From positions 14,719-78,718 of the forward strand of contig CAYQQU010000022.1 in assembly GCA_964419545.1 (NCBI GenBank): 64,000 nt of DNA, in the 5' to 3' direction. This document shows, piece after piece, positions 17,071 to 24,419 of this stretch. The stretch is from CAYQQU01 sp964419545. Lineage in GTDB: Bacteria; Bacteroidota; Bacteroidia; Chitinophagales; Saprospiraceae. The notes beneath the pieces are model-generated. The model made no database searches. It saw only the letters and a program-made list of their open reading frames with translations, and was not told where the DNA came from. Position 1 is the stretch's first letter; every line of letters begins with the position of its first letter. Position numbers and translations under genes: made by a program.

Positions 17071-17424
17071 AAAAATGGAACCTCTTGCTTCACACAGAAT
17101 AAACGATTTGGTGGCCATGAAAAGTTAACGCTAGCAGGACGCCGGTGATTTTGTACCCTTCCCCTTTTATGCAACCGCTTTAAAGTAGGGCATCCTCAAA
17201 AATTGTACTGTACTATTCCCCATAAAGTTGGGTAGCCCGTCAACTGAAGGAAAGTATTGAATCTTTTTTCTTAACTCCTTTCTGTTAGGGGGTCCCTTTT
17301 TCAACTGAAATAAGGGGGGAAATTTGGATTAATGGAAACAGAGCCTCAAGCAGCCGAATCGGCAGAATGTACGGGATTATCATGACCGCCGCGTAGGTCT
17401 ACATTTTTTGGTTTTGGGTAGCGA
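17071..17424. other. Intergenic stretch, nothing identified
   Basis: 354 bp between the toxin pseudogene and the minus-strand membrane gene. It is AT-richer than the chromosome average seen here. I find no ORF, RNA gene or clear repeat; there is only a weak CCCTTTTTCAACTGAAATAAGGGG fold. Confidence 0.4.
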
Positions 17425-17778
17425 TCACTTCTCCACCTGCGTTTTGACCGGCCGGGCCAGTACATAACCAGCCGATCCCAAACCGTAAGCCACCACATCG
17501 TATCCGTCGGCAATGAAGCGGTGGTTCCAGCGCGGAAAGCCCCACTCAAACATCACACTAAATCCGATCGTAACGACCACAATCTCCCAAACCTGCAGCG
17601 GTGAAGCACCGTACCGCCTTTTCCGCTCCCAATCCAACAGACCGAGCACAATGAGCATCGCCAGAAAAGGATCGAGGTAAGCGTGCAGTAAGGGCAGATG
17701 GATACCCCAACCCTTCTGCAGGAATTGGTGCCCGACAAAGAGCAACAGGCTTATCCAGAATAACTGCCGCTTGCTCAT
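17425..17778 (-). CDS. Small multi-pass membrane protein
   Basis: 117 residues with three to four hydrophobic segments: KRQLFWISLLLFVGHQFL (2-20), LDPFLAMLIVLGLL (35-48), VWEIVVVTIGFSVMFEWGF (63-81) and a shorter one near 90-108. Conserved-looking His and Trp lie at GHQF and GIHLP. Proteins of this shape occur in Bacteroidota, sometimes annotated as citrate-transporter-like, but that is not supported by any motif here. Its start overlaps the stop of the upstream gene as ATGA, so the two are coupled. Confidence 0.7.
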   Translation of the reverse strand: MSKRQLFWISLLLFVGHQFLQKGWGIHLPLLHAYLDPFLAMLIVLGLLDWERKRRYGASPLQVWEIVVVTIGFSVMFEWGFPRWNHRFIADGYDVVAYGLGSAGYVLARPVKTQVEK

Positions 17779-17990
17779 AAAGCCGCGATCAAAGCCAGGA
17801 TCAGACCCAACAGCAGGAAAGGCGACAACAGGATCATGACACCGATGAGTAGAATGCGCAGCAGAATTTTACCGGCCAACACGGGCAAACTGTCCTCCTT
17901 ACCGAGGGCCAGCTTTTTGTCGATGGACTGATAGCTTTTTTTTGATTTTGCTAATCGATGGGTCAACAGCCTTCTTGTCTTCCGAATCAT
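17775..17990 (-). CDS. Small membrane protein with basic N-terminus
   Basis: 71 residues: a strongly basic first 30 (IRKTRRLLTHRLAKSKKSY), then one long or two short hydrophobic helices (AGKILLRILLIGVMILL, LLGLILALIAAL). The basic side would stay in the cytoplasm. It overlaps the next minus-strand gene by 4 bp. No family recognised. An internal ATG is absent from the first 30 codons, so the start at 17990 is the only one available. Confidence 0.55.
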   Translation of the reverse strand: MIRKTRRLLTHRLAKSKKSYQSIDKKLALGKEDSLPVLAGKILLRILLIGVMILLSPFLLLGLILALIAAL

Positions 17991-18091
17991 TGGCCATATT
18001 CTGTGCTTTGCTTGTCATAAGAACAAGCCAACCGGGGGTTCCGTTCGTACCGGGAAGAGAGCAATACCACCTCCGCGGGGTCTAAGCTGCC

Positions 18092-18582
18092 TGGAAGATG
18101 GCCATGCGACACCAAGCCCTTGCCCGGGAGTTGATCTTTCATTCTGACCGGGGTATTCAGTGGTGTGTAACAAAAATTTTTGCTGATCCTTTCTTGAAAG
18201 GAAACGCTTTTAATTACTGAAAATCAACTTTTTAAATTGAGCACTCAGCAAAAATTTTTACAAGGAACTTGTGTTACACACCATTCAGTACGCTTGTGTG
18301 GAATTTAGCCCCCTCATCAGCCGAGACGAACGAGTGGTTCAAAGCATGATCCGAAAGGGCAATTGCTGGGATAATGCCGTGGCGGAAAGTTTCTTTAAAA
18401 CCCTGAAAGTGGAGTGTCTGTACCGGCAGCGCTTTGACACAAGAGCCCAGGCTGAAATGGCTGTTTTTGCATACATCGAAACCTGGTACAATACCCAAAG
18501 GAGGCATTCTTCGATCGGGTATAGATCACTGGCAGAATTTGAACAACCTTTATTAAATCACAAAATGGTCGTTCACGCTTAA
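18092..18582 (+). pseudogene. IS3-family transposase (OrfB) remnant, split by a MITE
   Basis: The first piece (18092-18160) reads WKMAMRHQALARELIFHSDR then GIQ, carrying the second catalytic Asp in HSDRG. The second piece (18289-18582) reads YACVEFSPLISRDERVVQSM, then RKGNCWDNAVAESFFKTLK with the catalytic Glu, then RRHSSIGYRSLAEFE. If the 123-bp element and one copy of TTCAG are removed the two join exactly into HSDRGIQYACVEF. Upstream the frame is already broken and the N-terminal third with the first Asp is gone. So the transposase was decayed before or after the insertion and is inactive. Confidence 0.9.
18161..18283. mobile_element. 123-bp MITE, copy 1
   Basis: Ends TGGTGTGTAACA / TGTTACACACCA are a perfect 12-bp inverted repeat. 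A second inverted pair, AAAAATTTTTGCTGA / TCAGCAAAAATTTTT, lies inside. The flanks repeat TTCAG (18156-18160 and 18284-18288), a 5-bp target duplication. No coding capacity. Identical, as far as I can read, to the copy at 23257. Confidence 0.9.
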
Positions 18583-18612
18583 CTTTTTGTCCACTTTTTT
18601 CTTGCAAGTCCA

Positions 18613-18861
18613 CTGTTAGCGTTGGCCTTTTCTGAAGACCGGGTTATCCTAACCCACGATAGCGATTTTGGGCGACTTGTCTTTACCGAAACCGCCTCTT
18701 TTGTCGGCATTGTCTATCTGAGGCCTGGTCATTTTGACCCTGCCATCACCATCCAATCTATTCTGGCCTTTTTGGAAGCGGACCTCGATGTTCAACCTCC
18801 CTTCATTTTAGTGGAAGAAAATAAACAGGATAAAGTCCAAATTCGGTACCGGCGGAGGTAG
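18613..18861 (+). pseudogene. DUF5615 PIN-like toxin, N-terminus missing
   Basis: About 82 residues: LAFSEDRVILTHDSDFGRLV, then GIVYLRPGHFDPA and a tail to the stop. R-V-x-x-T-x-D-x-D-F-G and G-I-V-x-L-R are hallmarks of DUF5615 proteins, which pair with small DUF433 antitoxins. The usual start (K-x-L-L-D-E-N and the next 35 residues) is absent. The break coincides with the right end of the IS3 remnant at about 18610. No antitoxin gene remains alongside. Confidence 0.75.
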
Positions 18862-18929
18862 GCGCTGCTTCAAGCAGCACCCATGCTTGGCTTCAAAACG
18901 GCCTAAATAACGGCCTACCCCAAAAACAA

Positions 18930-18968
18930 AAAAGCCTAACAAGCTATCAACTAGCAAGTTAGGCTTTT
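18930..18968 (-). terminator. Terminator of the tRNA transcript
   Basis: On the minus strand AAAAGCCTAAC pairs with GTTAGGCTTTT around a 17-nt loop and continues into T-rich sequence. It lies 6 bp after the 3' end of tRNA-Pro. Confidence 0.75.
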
Positions 18969-18974
18969 GCCGTG

Positions 18975-19048
18975 TCGGGGTGACAGGATTTGAACCTGCG
19001 ACCACACGCCCCCCAGACGTGTACTCTACCGGACTGAGCTACACCCCG
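18975..19048 (-). tRNA. tRNA-Pro (anticodon GGG)
   Basis: Acceptor stem CGGGGTG/CACCCCG, D-arm GTAGCTCAGTCCGGTAGAGT, anticodon stem CACGT/GCGTG with loop CTGGGGG, T-arm GCAGG TTCAAAT CCTGT. Discriminator A; CCA is not encoded. Anticodon GGG reads proline CCC/CCU. Confidence 0.93.
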
Positions 19049-19130
19049 TGTGATGGAGTTTGAGTGTGAGTTTGAGTGTGGGTGTGGTCCCACACTTCTC
19101 ACTCTAACCCACACTCCCACTCCTTTAAAG

Positions 19131-19205
19131 TGGGCGATGGCGGATTCGAACCGCCGACCTCATGTCTGTCAAACATGCGCTCTAAACCAACTGAGCTAAT
19201 CGCCC
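19131..19205 (-). tRNA. tRNA-Val (anticodon GAC)
   Basis: Acceptor GGGCGAT/ATCGCCC, D-arm TAGCTCAGTTGGTTTAGAGC, anticodon stem CATGT/ACATG with loop TTGACAG, T-arm GGCGG TTCGAAT CCGCC. CCA not encoded. It lies upstream of tRNA-Pro on the same strand with an 82-bp GTGTG-rich spacer, probably one transcript. Confidence 0.93.
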
Positions 19206-19442
19206 TTCATCCATTGAAGCTTTAGCTATGGCGGGCGTTGCCTGCCACGGGAAGACAACTTCAAAACGTTTAAAACCAACACTTTCAATACTCAGAATCC
19301 CTGGAGGACGCTGTTCGCCGCAGTCGCCACCGTGGGTGGTGATGAAGGCGGACGCAAAAGTAACCATTTCTCTCCTTTTTTGCTAGCAATGGGACACAAA
19401 CTTTCTCTGCCGCCGATGAGTTCTCTAATAAAAAACGCCCTT

Positions 19443-19655
19443 ATGCCCAAACTGCTCATCGGCCTCGGCCTGCTCCTCATCGCCATCGGGCTGGCCTGGT
19501 ATTTCTTCGGCAATATCTTCTCCTGGGTGGGGCGCCTGCCCGGCGATATCCGCATCGAACGCGATAATTTTCGCTTTTACTTTCCCATCACGACCATGGT
19601 TTTACTCAGCCTTTTGCTAACTTTGGTCGTCAACCTGATCCGGAGGATGCTTTGA
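19443..19655 (+). CDS. DUF2905 membrane protein
   Basis: 70 residues from the ATG at 19443, the start that gives the family's usual length; the frame is open further upstream to 19332. Two hydrophobic helices (LLIGLGLLLIAIGLAWYFF and TTMVLLSLLLTLVVNLI) flank the conserved W-x-G-R-L-P-G-D-I-R-I-E-R-x-N-F-R-F-Y-F-P core that defines DUF2905. It sits in the inner membrane; the function of the family is not known. It stands alone between the tRNAs and the zinc-finger gene. Confidence 0.88.
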   Translation: MPKLLIGLGLLLIAIGLAWYFFGNIFSWVGRLPGDIRIERDNFRFYFPITTMVLLSLLLTLVVNLIRRML

Positions 19656-19740
19656 CCCGGATCCGATAACCTTGCCGGCTGTTGCGAATAGCCCGCACGA
19701 TAGTTTTCCCGATTTCCGGCGTCGAACTTTGTAAATCACT

Positions 19741-20016
19741 ATGCCCGTAAAACCCGTCTCTTGCGATCACCTGCAGGCTGTCACTGAGGTCAAAGCCGCC
19801 AAGGCTCACGAATGCGAAGCGTGTGTCAAAACCGGCGACCGCTGGGTCCACCTGCGCACCTGCCAGACCTGCGGCGTCACCCTCTGCTGCGACTCTTCTC
19901 CCAATAAACACGCCACCGCGCACTTCCACGCCACTCAACACCCGGTCGTGGCTTCCGCCGAACCGGGCGAACGATGGCTATGGTGCTATGCGGACGAGCG
20001 GATTGGGAGGTATTGA
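19741..20016 (+). CDS. UBP-type zinc finger protein
   Basis: 91 residues. C8-x-H10, C25-x2-C28, C41-x2-C44, C49, H57, H63 and H67 follow the spacing of the ZnF-UBP fold, with the typical W-V-H-L-R-T-C-Q-T-C-G and H-P-V-V stretches. In eukaryotes the fold binds ubiquitin C-termini. Bacterial stand-alone versions are common but their ligand is unknown. The gene ends at the first GAGGTT repeat, so the last residues (WCYADERIGRY) lie right at the repeat boundary. Cytoplasmic by lack of a signal. Confidence 0.88.
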   Translation: MPVKPVSCDHLQAVTEVKAAKAHECEACVKTGDRWVHLRTCQTCGVTLCCDSSPNKHATAHFHATQHPVVASAEPGERWLWCYADERIGRY

Positions 20017-20085
20017 GGTTGAGGTTGAGGTTGAGGTTGAGGTTGAGGGCTCCGCGGGTGTTTCCAATGGAGGTGAAGTCCTCGC

Positions 20086-20185
20086 NNNNNNNNNNNNNNN
20101 NNNNNNNNNNNNNNNNNNNNNNNNNNNNNNNNNNNNNNNNNNNNNNNNNNNNNNNNNNNNNNNNNNNNNNNNNNNNNNNNNNNNN
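20086..20185. other. Assembly gap (100 N)
   Basis: Exactly 100 N inside the tandem array: a scaffold join of unknown real length. Confidence 0.99.
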
Positions 20186-20435
20186 TGGTGTGCGCTTTAC
20201 AAATTTTGGAGGCCAAAGATTTACCCGGATGAGAAGCAGACGGGCGAAGAGGTTGAGGTTAAGGTTGAGGTTGAGGGCTCCGCGGGTGTTTCCAATGGAG
20301 GTGAAGTCCTCGCTGGTGTGCGCTTTACAAATTTTGGAGGCCAAAGATTTACCCGGATGAGAAGCAGATGGGCTAAGAGGTTAAGGCTGAGGTTGAGGGC
20401 TCCGCGGGTGCTTTCAACAGAGCTGAAGTGATTGC

Positions 20436-20535
20436 NNNNNNNNNNNNNNNNNNNNNNNNNNNNNNNNNNNNNNNNNNNNNNNNNNNNNNNNNNNNNNNNN
20501 NNNNNNNNNNNNNNNNNNNNNNNNNNNNNNNNNNN
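20436..20535. other. Assembly gap (100 N)
   Basis: Second run of exactly 100 N in the same array. The short contig between the two gaps is made only of repeat units, so its order and placement are not certain. Confidence 0.99.
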
Positions 20536-20799
20536 CACGGAGCACTTTACATGCTTGCGACGCCAAAGATTTACCTGGATGAGAAGCAGACGGGCGAAGA
20601 GGTTGAGGTTGAGGTTGAGGTTGAGGTTGAGGGCTCCGCGGGTGCTTTCAACGAAGTTGAAGTGATTGCCACGGAGCACTTTACATGCTTGCGACGCCAA
20701 AGATTTACCTGGATGAGAAGCAGATGGGCTAATAGGTTGAGGCTAAGGAGGGGCATGATCGCCGGGGTGTTTGATCGGCTTTCCGGTTTTTTCGCACTT

Positions 20800-20856
20800 C
20801 TTCAGTTCATCATTCTTCAGTTCATCATTCTTCAGTTCATCATTCTTCAGTTCTTC
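20800..20856. repeat. Tandem 15-bp repeat, about 3.5 copies
   Basis: CTTCAGTTCATCATT repeated head to tail, ending at the stop codon of the minus-strand regulator gene. It is a different sequence from the GAGGTT array 50 bp away. Confidence 0.85.
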
Positions 20857-21585
20857 CTATTCCCTTTCCAACACCCGGCTCACCTCCCTTTTAAAGCTTC
20901 GCCCGATCGGCAATTCCTTTCCGCCCACTTCGACGCTGGTGGCGGTAAAGGCCTCGATCTTGTCTACGGCGATCAGGAAGGAGCGGTGGATGCGCAGGAA
21001 GCGGTCGTCCGGCAGCTTTTGCTCCAGGTAGCTGATCTTTTGTTTGGTGATCACCCGGCGGTCAGGCTGGTGGATGATGACGTAGTCTTTCAGGCTCTCC
21101 ACGAACAGGATATCCTGGAGGTGGACCTTCACCATCTTTTTATCCGACTTCACGAAGATGAAGGCCATGGGGTCGGGTAAGGGCGGATCGTCGGTGGCAG
21201 GGGCTTCGACGGGCGGCGGCGGCGCGGCCTGCATCAGCCGGAACACTTTGCCTACGGCTTTGAGGAACCGGCTGAACTCCAGCGGTTTGAGCAGGTAGTC
21301 GACCGCAGCGAGGTCGAAGGCTTCGATGGCGAATTCGCGGTAAGCAGTGGTGAAGATCACCTTGGGCGGGTGCTGGAGCGACTGCAAAAACTCGACGCCG
21401 GTGAGGCGCGGCATCTGGATGTCCAGGAACAACAGGTCTACCGGCTGCGTCTGCAGAAAGTCGAACGCCTGCAGGGCGTTGGTGCAACGGCCCACAACTT
21501 CCAGCCCTTCGATGCGCTGACAGTAGGAGTCCAGCAGATCCAGCGCCAGCGGCTCATCGTCGACGATCAGACAGGTGACTTTCAT
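20857..21585 (-). CDS. LytTR-family response regulator
   Basis: 242 residues. Receiver domain 1-120: acidic pair D9-D10, phospho-acceptor Asp55 (LLFLDIQMPRLTG), T near 80 (FTTAYREFAIEAFD) and K near 100 (YLLKPLEF). A Pro/Ala linker (PPPPVEAPATDDPP) leads to a LytTR DNA-binding domain from about 140: FVKSDKKMVKVHLQDILFVE, IHQPDRRVITKQKISYLEQKLP, FLRIHRSFLIAVD. It would bind DNA as a dimer once phosphorylated by the kinase encoded 138 bp upstream on the same strand. Targets are unknown; the pair may act on nearby genes or elsewhere. Confidence 0.93.
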   Translation of the reverse strand: MKVTCLIVDDEPLALDLLDSYCQRIEGLEVVGRCTNALQAFDFLQTQPVDLLFLDIQMPRLTGVEFLQSLQHPPKVIFTTAYREFAIEAFDLAAVDYLLKPLEFSRFLKAVGKVFRLMQAAPPPPVEAPATDDPPLPDPMAFIFVKSDKKMVKVHLQDILFVESLKDYVIIHQPDRRVITKQKISYLEQKLPDDRFLRIHRSFLIAVDKIEAFTATSVEVGGKELPIGRSFKREVSRVLERE

Positions 21586-21723
21586 TTCCTCTACGGCTTT
21601 TGCGCTATCAAAAGTAAGAAAAAAGCCGATGCGCCTCCCGAATGGCCCAACCTCCTCAGGGCAATCGCATTTAAATGTTTCAAACCGAGAATTGCTGATG
21701 CGATTGCCTTGCCAACCTCCTGA

Positions 21724-22842
21724 TCATTCGGCCACTTCTATCCCCCTTTTTACCGCCGACTGCTCCTTTGTGCCTTTCCCCTTCTCCAGGTGGAGCCGCA
21801 ACACCACCAGGTAGGTTTCTTCTTCGTTAAAGATCTGCAGGTCGTAATCGTCGCCGTAGAGCAGTTCGAGGCGGCGTCGGACGTTCTTCAGGCCGATGCC
21901 TTTGGTGTAACCGTCCGGTACCAGCTTTTCCGGCGATTTGCTGTTTTCTACCTTGAGCACCATCAGTTCGCCTCTCACTGAAAGGTCGATGCTGATGAAT
22001 GCCGGCGACGACTCCTGGCTGACGCCGTGCTTAAAAGCGTTTTCGATAAAAGGGAGGATCAGCAGGGGCGGGATCCGGAGGTCGGAAACATCGCCCGAAG
22101 AAGTAAAAACGACCTCCAGGCGGTCGTCGTAGCGGATGCGCTGCAGCCCGATGTAGTTGTGCATTTGCTTGATCTCTTTGCTCAGCGGCACCTTGGGTAC
22201 GTTGCATTCGTAGAGCATATAATCGAGCAGGTTGGACAGCTTCATCACCACTTCCGAGGAGCGGGGCGAGTTTTGCAGCGTCAGCGCGTACAGGTTGTTC
22301 AGCGTATTGAACAGAAAATGCGGATGGATCTGCGCTTTGAGGAACTTCAGCTCGGCGTCCAGCTTCTCCTTGGCCAATTCTTCGGCGGCCTTCTCGTTCT
22401 GGTAGATGCGCTTGATCAGCTTGATGGCGACGGCCGCAAATAGCACGGCGTAGATCGTGAAGGTCTGATTGACCGCCTTCCACAGGTGCGTAAGCGGATA
22501 GGCCGCATAGTCGTATCCCGGCATGAAAACGGGTACGTAGATCCAGTGCAGCACCCAGCGATCGAAATAGCCGAACACCAGCGACAACACCAGAAACCAG
22601 GCGGTGAAGGAAAAGTACTTGCGCTGGTAGAGGAAACTCGGGATCAGCCAGTAGAGCGTCAGGTAGGTCGCCAGCATGCGTACGGGCAGGGCCGCGAGGA
22701 TGCGCACCAGGGCCTCCACGTGCCCGTCCTCCAGGAAGCTGCCGAACGTCATGACGTAAAACAGAATGTACGCCACCCAGAAGGCGACATGCGACAAGAC
22801 CCGGTACCGGGGCGATAATATCTGACTGAGCTTGGGTTTCAT
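21724..22842 (-). CDS. LytS-type sensor histidine kinase (His_kinase family)
   Basis: 372 residues from the ATG at 22842. The frame is open for another 101 codons upstream, but that part is basic and unlike the family. Four hydrophobic segments (about 15-35, 45-70, 80-98, 125-145) form a membrane sensor with no large external domain. A coiled linker (NEKAAEELAKEKLDAEL) leads to the phospho-acceptor motif AQIHPHFLFNTLNNL with His173, then the N box LPFIENAFKHG and G box KGIGLKNVRRRLELLYG. Partner of the LytTR regulator downstream. The ligand is unknown. Confidence 0.92.
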   Translation of the reverse strand: MKPKLSQILSPRYRVLSHVAFWVAYILFYVMTFGSFLEDGHVEALVRILAALPVRMLATYLTLYWLIPSFLYQRKYFSFTAWFLVLSLVFGYFDRWVLHWIYVPVFMPGYDYAAYPLTHLWKAVNQTFTIYAVLFAAVAIKLIKRIYQNEKAAEELAKEKLDAELKFLKAQIHPHFLFNTLNNLYALTLQNSPRSSEVVMKLSNLLDYMLYECNVPKVPLSKEIKQMHNYIGLQRIRYDDRLEVVFTSSGDVSDLRIPPLLILPFIENAFKHGVSQESSPAFISIDLSVRGELMVLKVENSKSPEKLVPDGYTKGIGLKNVRRRLELLYGDDYDLQIFNEEETYLVVLRLHLEKGKGTKEQSAVKRGIEVAE

Positions 22843-23109
22843 ACTGAACGCTGCATAAAGGTGAATGGAGATAAAAATACGCCGCCTGCGCCGGATTTCG
22901 TGTTTTTTGGCGACGAACAACTTACCGGGCAACCAAAACGACCGTTTTATACCCGGATCCGGCATTGACGGCCGCCGGGCCGTTGTTTCTGACCGGCCGT
23001 CTGCTGCCGGTCGACAAAGCGCGGAGCTTTCGGTGCGGTTTGATACTTTAGCCGGTGAAGTGAGAAAATGCCTCAACGCAAGTTTTGTGCATTTCATTTG
23101 AAACGGACG

Positions 23110-23205
23110 GATCACATAGGCTTGTAACCACCCTGCGAATACCATTGCGGTTTGGGAGTGGCGTTTTTTACCGCAATTATTCCACTTGGGTAAGGCTATG
23201 TGATC
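23110..23205. repeat. 96-bp imperfect palindrome
   Basis: Perfect 10-bp outer arms GATCACATAG / CTATGTGATC with further partial pairing inside (GCGGT.../ACCGC). It may be the remains of an insertion sequence or a structured RNA. No target duplication identified. Confidence 0.45.
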
Positions 23206-23256
23206 GTCCTTTTTCCTCTCCCGAGATCACCTTTTTGCTTTATCCCGTTAATTTAA

Positions 23257-23379
23257 TGGTGTGTAACAAAAATTTTTGCTGATCCTTTCTTGAAAGGAAA
23301 CGCTTTTAATTACTGAAAATCAACTTTTTAAATTGAGCACTCAGCAAAAATTTTTACAAGGAACTTGTGTTACACACCA
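23257..23379. mobile_element. 123-bp MITE, copy 2
   Basis: Base-for-base the same as 18161-18283 by eye. Flanked by TTTAA on both sides (23252-23256 and 23380-23384), again a 5-bp target duplication. It carries no gene. Confidence 0.9.
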
Positions 23380-23619
23380 TTTAACTCCTCCTCTTTCGGC
23401 GACAGTTGACTTAAACTCGTCTAAAGCCCGGGTTTATTGGTCGTTAAATGGTCATTCCCCCATGAAATATGGAAACATAATTTTTATTTTTCAGTTAGAG
23501 AGTTATAGAGTTTTTTCATACTAGTTCAATTTTGACCGGTCGTGTCTGTGAGGCACGACTTTTTTTATTTCGGTAGTCGCCAAAACCGTAATTTTGACCA
23601 TTACCTACTTTGTAATGCC

Positions 23620-24417
23620 ATGAAAACGCTGATCTTCGGCTCCGTCCTGTTCCTGCTCGGTGTGGTCGCCGGCGCGCAACCTGCTGAGCGGTTCCTGACC
23701 GTGGGCCCGGGCTGGTCCTACGCCACTGTGCTCGACGAGGCGACCTCGCCCCTGCGGTACCGGGGGCACAACTTCCTGTTGTCGTCGAGCCTGGAAATCA
23801 GCAAGCCCGACCGCCTCTCCACCTGGCAGTTTCTGGGCTGGATGGGACGCATCCGGCCGGCGGCCAATCCCGGGCGCAGCAGCTCCTCCTCCCGCTTCCT
23901 GCGCGGAGAATTTCGCTGGACGGAGCACTACCGCGTAGCGCAGTGGCGGGATTCCACCCTGCACGTTTTCCTCGGCTGGGGCTTACTGACCAAAGGCGTT
24001 TACCGGCTGCACGATATTTTCGTCAATAACGAAGAGGCGTTCGAGTATTTCAACTCCGCCTCCCTCGAAGCGATGGCCCGCTACCCTTTCCGGTTGTGGG
24101 GAAGGCCCCTGCGGATGCAGGCCGGCATTTCGGCGCCGCTTGTCTCGCTGACGGTCTATCCCCTCTACAACCGGGGCCGTCCGGAAGGTTTCCTGCAGTC
24201 GGGCGTGGCCGACTTTGACGCCGCCACCCGCAGCTTGCGCGTCGTCACCCTCGACCGCTACGTCCGCGTCAGCACTTTCCTGAACCTCGACTACCCGCTG
24301 GCCAACGGCAACCGCTTCCGGCTGTCGTACTACTGGGATTTTTTCCACTTCGCCAAAGAGAACCCCGTCAGCGGCGGCTTGCAGGGGCTCTACGTTTCCA
24401 CCTTATTTAACTTCTGA
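23620..24417 (+). CDS. Probable outer-membrane beta-barrel protein
   Basis: 265 residues from the ATG at 23620; an upstream in-frame start would place 26 polar residues before the signal peptide. Signal peptide MKTLIFGSVLFLLGVVAGAQ. The mature chain alternates hydrophobic and polar residues in strands separated by turns: FLTVGPGWSYATVLDE, NFLLSSSLEISK, LHVFLGWGLLTKGVY, LRMQAGISAPLVSLTVY, RFRLSYYWDFF. It ends in Phe (VSTLFNF), the barrel-assembly signal. The start of an S41 protease lipoprotein lies 2 bp after its stop, so the two form an operon. Confidence 0.75.
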   Translation: MKTLIFGSVLFLLGVVAGAQPAERFLTVGPGWSYATVLDEATSPLRYRGHNFLLSSSLEISKPDRLSTWQFLGWMGRIRPAANPGRSSSSSRFLRGEFRWTEHYRVAQWRDSTLHVFLGWGLLTKGVYRLHDIFVNNEEAFEYFNSASLEAMARYPFRLWGRPLRMQAGISAPLVSLTVYPLYNRGRPEGFLQSGVADFDAATRSLRVVTLDRYVRVSTFLNLDYPLANGNRFRLSYYWDFFHFAKENPVSGGLQGLYVSTLFNF

Positions 24418-24419
24418 TC

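Larger units (their letters stand above)
20014..20750. repeat. Tandem repeat array of about 120-130-bp units with variable GAGGTT tracts
   Basis: Each unit contains a run of GAGGTT hexamers, then GGCTCCGCGGGTG, a TTTCCAATGGAGGTGAAG or TTTCAACGAAGTTGAAG block, a GCTTTACA...GCCAAAGATTTACC block and GATGAGAAGCAGA. The GGCTCCGCGGGTG core recurs at about 20049, 20277, 20399 and 20631. Two subtypes are visible. The longest hexamer runs are four or five units. Translations across it on either strand (LNLNLN, EVEVEV) are by-products of the hexamer. Both assembly gaps fall inside it, so the true copy number is unknown. Confidence 0.85.
22843..23619. other. Long intergenic region with MITE and palindrome
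   Basis: 777 bp without a gene. It holds a palindrome (23110-23205) and MITE copy 2 (23257-23379). The rest shows no ORF with coding character. It separates the divergent kinase gene from the 23620 gene, so both promoters must lie here. Confidence 0.6.

Noticed and set aside
19049..19130. GTGTG-rich spacer between the tRNAs as a third RNA gene
   Set aside because: It is low-complexity sequence without tRNA arms.
20014..20750. CRISPR array
   Set aside because: Repeats are about 120-130 bp, contain hexamer runs and have no spacers of even length; no cas genes are present.
19823..21180. Frames running through the N blocks with LNLN or EVEV strings
   Set aside because: They translate the GAGGTT hexamer and pass through 100-N gaps, so they are not genes.
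21586..21723. Possible small gene between LytR and LytS
   Set aside because: 138 bp without a start, ribosome site or coding bias; read as a spacer.
22843..23145. 101-codon N-terminal extension of the LytS-type kinase
   Set aside because: Basic, low in hydrophobic segments and unlike the family, whose first helix begins just after the ATG at 22842.
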